From: an uncultured Oscillibacter sp.
Lineage (GTDB): Bacteria; Bacillota; Clostridia; Oscillospirales; Oscillospiraceae
Assembly: GCA_946183715.1 (NCBI GenBank)
Contig: CAMHDB010000106.1
Coordinates: 1-6,581 of the forward strand
Direction: 5' to 3'
Length of the DNA stretch: 6,581 bases
In this document: positions 5,182 to 6,581 of the stretch, in pieces
How the letters are laid out: each line of letters begins with the position of its first letter
Numbering within the stretch: position 1 is the stretch's first letter
Program-made: the position numbers and the translations under genes
Notes under the pieces: model-generated
What the model was told of the DNA's origin: nothing
Databases searched by the model: none
What the model saw: the letters and a program-made list of their open reading frames with translations, nothing else

Positions 5182-6050
5182 AAGACTTTTGCCTGATGAC
5201 CGACAGCAGTTGCGACTTGGACGCCGCATTGGCCGACGAACTGCGGTTAGTAGTCGTTCCGCTCAGCCTTCGGATAGGACGGGAGACCTACAGGAACTAC
5301 CTCGACGGGCGCGAAATCGGCTTCAAGGAGCTTTACGACCGCGTGCGCGCCGGGGAAATGCCCACCACGTCCGCCGTCAGCGTGGGCGACTTCGAGGCCG
5401 CTATGCGTCCCGTACTCGCCGGGGGGCGCGATATCCTCTACTTGGCCTTTTCGTCGGGATTGTCCACAACGTACCAGTCCGGCACTATCGCCGCCCAGCA
5501 CCTGAAAGAAGAATTTCCCGAACGGCGCGTGGAAGTCGTTGATTCGCTCTCCGCGTCGGGCGGACAGGGACTGTTCGTCTACCTCTGCGCCAAGGAGCGC
5601 GACGCCGGGAAATCCTTCGAGGAAGTCTGCGCCTTCGCCCGCGACATGGTGCCGTATATGTGCCACTGGTTCACCGTCGACGACCTGCAACACCTCAAGC
5701 GCGGCGGGCGTATCAGCGCGGCTACGGCGCTGTTCGGCGGCATGCTCGCCATCAAGCCCGTTCTGCACGTCGACGACGCCGGGAAACTCGTCAACGTGGA
5801 AAAGGCCCGGGGCCGCAAGGCGTCGATTCTGTCGCTTGCGGAACATATGGCCGCCACCGCGCGCGACCCCGTCAACGACCCCGTATTCGTCACGCACGGC
5901 GACTGCCCCGACGACGCCGAGTTCCTCGCCGGGGAAATCCGCCGCCGCTTCGGTACGAAACAAATCTTTATCAGCTACGTCGGCCCGGTTATCGGAAGCC
6001 ACACCGGCGCGGGCGTGCTGACCGTGATGTTTGTCGGGAGGCCCCGCTAA
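5178..6050 (+). CDS. DegV family (FakB-like) fatty-acid-binding protein
   Basis: DegV proteins bind one fatty acid; those characterised as FakB present it to the kinase FakA, which makes acyl phosphate for phospholipid synthesis from exogenous fatty acids. The 290-residue length is typical. Family signatures: MTDSSCD (7-13), TTSAVSVGDF (63-72, fatty-acid carboxylate site), FSSGLSTTYQSG (91-102), LKRGGRIS (173-180), KPVL (193-196) and YVGPVIGSHTGAGVL (267-281), which carries the HTG contact near the head group. The usual GPG in the last motif reads GAG here, a mild change. The start overlaps the DUF1836 stop (ATGA), with AAGGAGAG 9 nt upstream (5161-5168). No fakA (DAK2-domain kinase) lies in the window, so the FakB role is inferred from the family. 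Confidence 0.95.
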   Translation: MKDFCLMTDSSCDLDAALADELRLVVVPLSLRIGRETYRNYLDGREIGFKELYDRVRAGEMPTTSAVSVGDFEAAMRPVLAGGRDILYLAFSSGLSTTYQSGTIAAQHLKEEFPERRVEVVDSLSASGGQGLFVYLCAKERDAGKSFEEVCAFARDMVPYMCHWFTVDDLQHLKRGGRISAATALFGGMLAIKPVLHVDDAGKLVNVEKARGRKASILSLAEHMAATARDPVNDPVFVTHGDCPDDAEFLAGEIRRRFGTKQIFISYVGPVIGSHTGAGVLTVMFVGRPR

Positions 6051-6581
6051 TGCAATGGCTGACAGTACACGTCGACACCGCACACGACGGCCTCGACGCC
6101 GTGACCGAATTGTTATCCGGTATCGGAATCGACAGTATCTCCGTGCAGGACGAGACGGAGTTCCACGAGTTTTTAGAGCAGAACCGCGCCGCGTGGGACT
6201 ACGTGGAGGAAGCGCTGGAGGAATCCATGCGCGGGCGCTCCCGGGTGACGTTCTACCTTCCGGAGGACGAGGACGGCTACGCCAAACTCGCCGAGGCCCG
6301 GATTGCCCTGCAACGCCTCAAAGAATCCCGTGACGACTGCGGGCCGCTGTTGATGAGCATGGAGCACACGCAAAACTCCGACTGGGAATACGGCTGGAAG
6401 GACTACTACAAGCCGATAGAAGTCGGAAACCGCCTGCTGATTCTGCCGAAATGGGAGGCGGCGGAATTGCGCGGGCGCGTCGCGGTGGTACTCGACCCGG
6501 GACTGTCCTTCGGCACGGGCGAACATCCGACGACGCAATTGTGTTTGACGTTGCTCGAAAAGTGTCTGAAAGGCGGGGAAC
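6050..6581 (+). CDS. prmA: Ribosomal protein L11 methyltransferase PrmA, cut by the right edge
   Basis: PrmA uses S-adenosylmethionine to trimethylate lysines and the N-terminus of ribosomal protein L11 in the cytoplasm. The first 177 residues are present; Firmicute PrmA is about 310 long. The N-terminal substrate-recognition domain (1 to about 100) starts MQWLTVHVDT. The linker carries WEYGWKDYYKPIEVGNRLLI (112-131) and the methyltransferase domain opens with LDPGLSFGTGEHPTT (148-162), the PrmA hallmark. The GxGxG SAM-binding loop would follow just beyond the window. The ATG overlaps the degV stop by one base (TAATG), with GGGAGG 8 nt upstream (6036-6041), so it is coupled to degV. In Firmicutes prmA is often followed by rsmE (16S rRNA U1498 methyltransferase), which may come next. 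Confidence 0.96.
   Translation, partial: MQWLTVHVDTAHDGLDAVTELLSGIGIDSISVQDETEFHEFLEQNRAAWDYVEEALEESMRGRSRVTFYLPEDEDGYAKLAEARIALQRLKESRDDCGPLLMSMEHTQNSDWEYGWKDYYKPIEVGNRLLILPKWEAAELRGRVAVVLDPGLSFGTGEHPTTQLCLTLLEKCLKGGE

Noticed and set aside
5247..6083. A 278-codon open frame on the minus strand opposite degV
   Set aside because: It is a shadow of the GC-rich degV codons. It shows no recognisable motif, and the sense strand encodes an unmistakable DegV protein.

Overview
This window looks like ordinary chromosome from a GC-rich, low-pathogenic-signal Gram-positive of the Clostridia (an Oscillospirales-like gut Firmicute is my best guess). The pointers are strong AGGAGG-type ribosome binding sites, sigma-A-like promoters with 17-bp spacing, a lipobox-type lipoprotein, a DUF1836 protein and a DegV protein. 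I see no mobile element, CRISPR array, tRNA or rRNA. The taxon is an inference from composition and gene content only.

Left part (1-1892): a minus-strand gene of which only the first eight codons are present (MKKVAVIM, probably PurE of purine synthesis) is divergent from a plus-strand NCS2/AzgA-type purine permease (420-1850). The roughly 400-bp intergenic region carries a convincing promoter in each direction and several palindromes and repeats, but no purine riboswitch. Purine synthesis and purine uptake therefore appear to share one control region. The permease ends at a strong 11-bp stem terminator that is shared with the convergent gene on its right.

Middle part (1891-3099): a minus-strand lipoprotein of unknown function has a Pro/Ser/Thr-rich spacer made of 12-residue repeats. 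These are encoded by nearly identical 72-bp tandem units that look recently expanded. Its promoter is back to back with the promoter of mnmE.

Right part (3100-6581): mnmE (tRNA wobble-uridine modification GTPase) stands alone, without mnmG beside it, and is followed by a probable terminator. A new extended -10 promoter then drives a tightly packed operon: a DUF1836 putative DNA-binding protein, a DegV/FakB fatty-acid-binding protein (ATGA overlap) and prmA, the ribosomal protein L11 methyltransferase (TAATG overlap), which runs off the right edge.

The most striking signal is not a gene. GATC occurs only once in 6.58 kb, whereas GTAC, with the same composition, occurs about 25 times. Isoleucine codons that follow a G are always ATT or ATA, never ATC, so the motif seems to be avoided by synonymous codon choice. 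This suggests past or present restriction pressure on GATC. I found no new multi-gene system, and the rest of the window is mostly conserved housekeeping.
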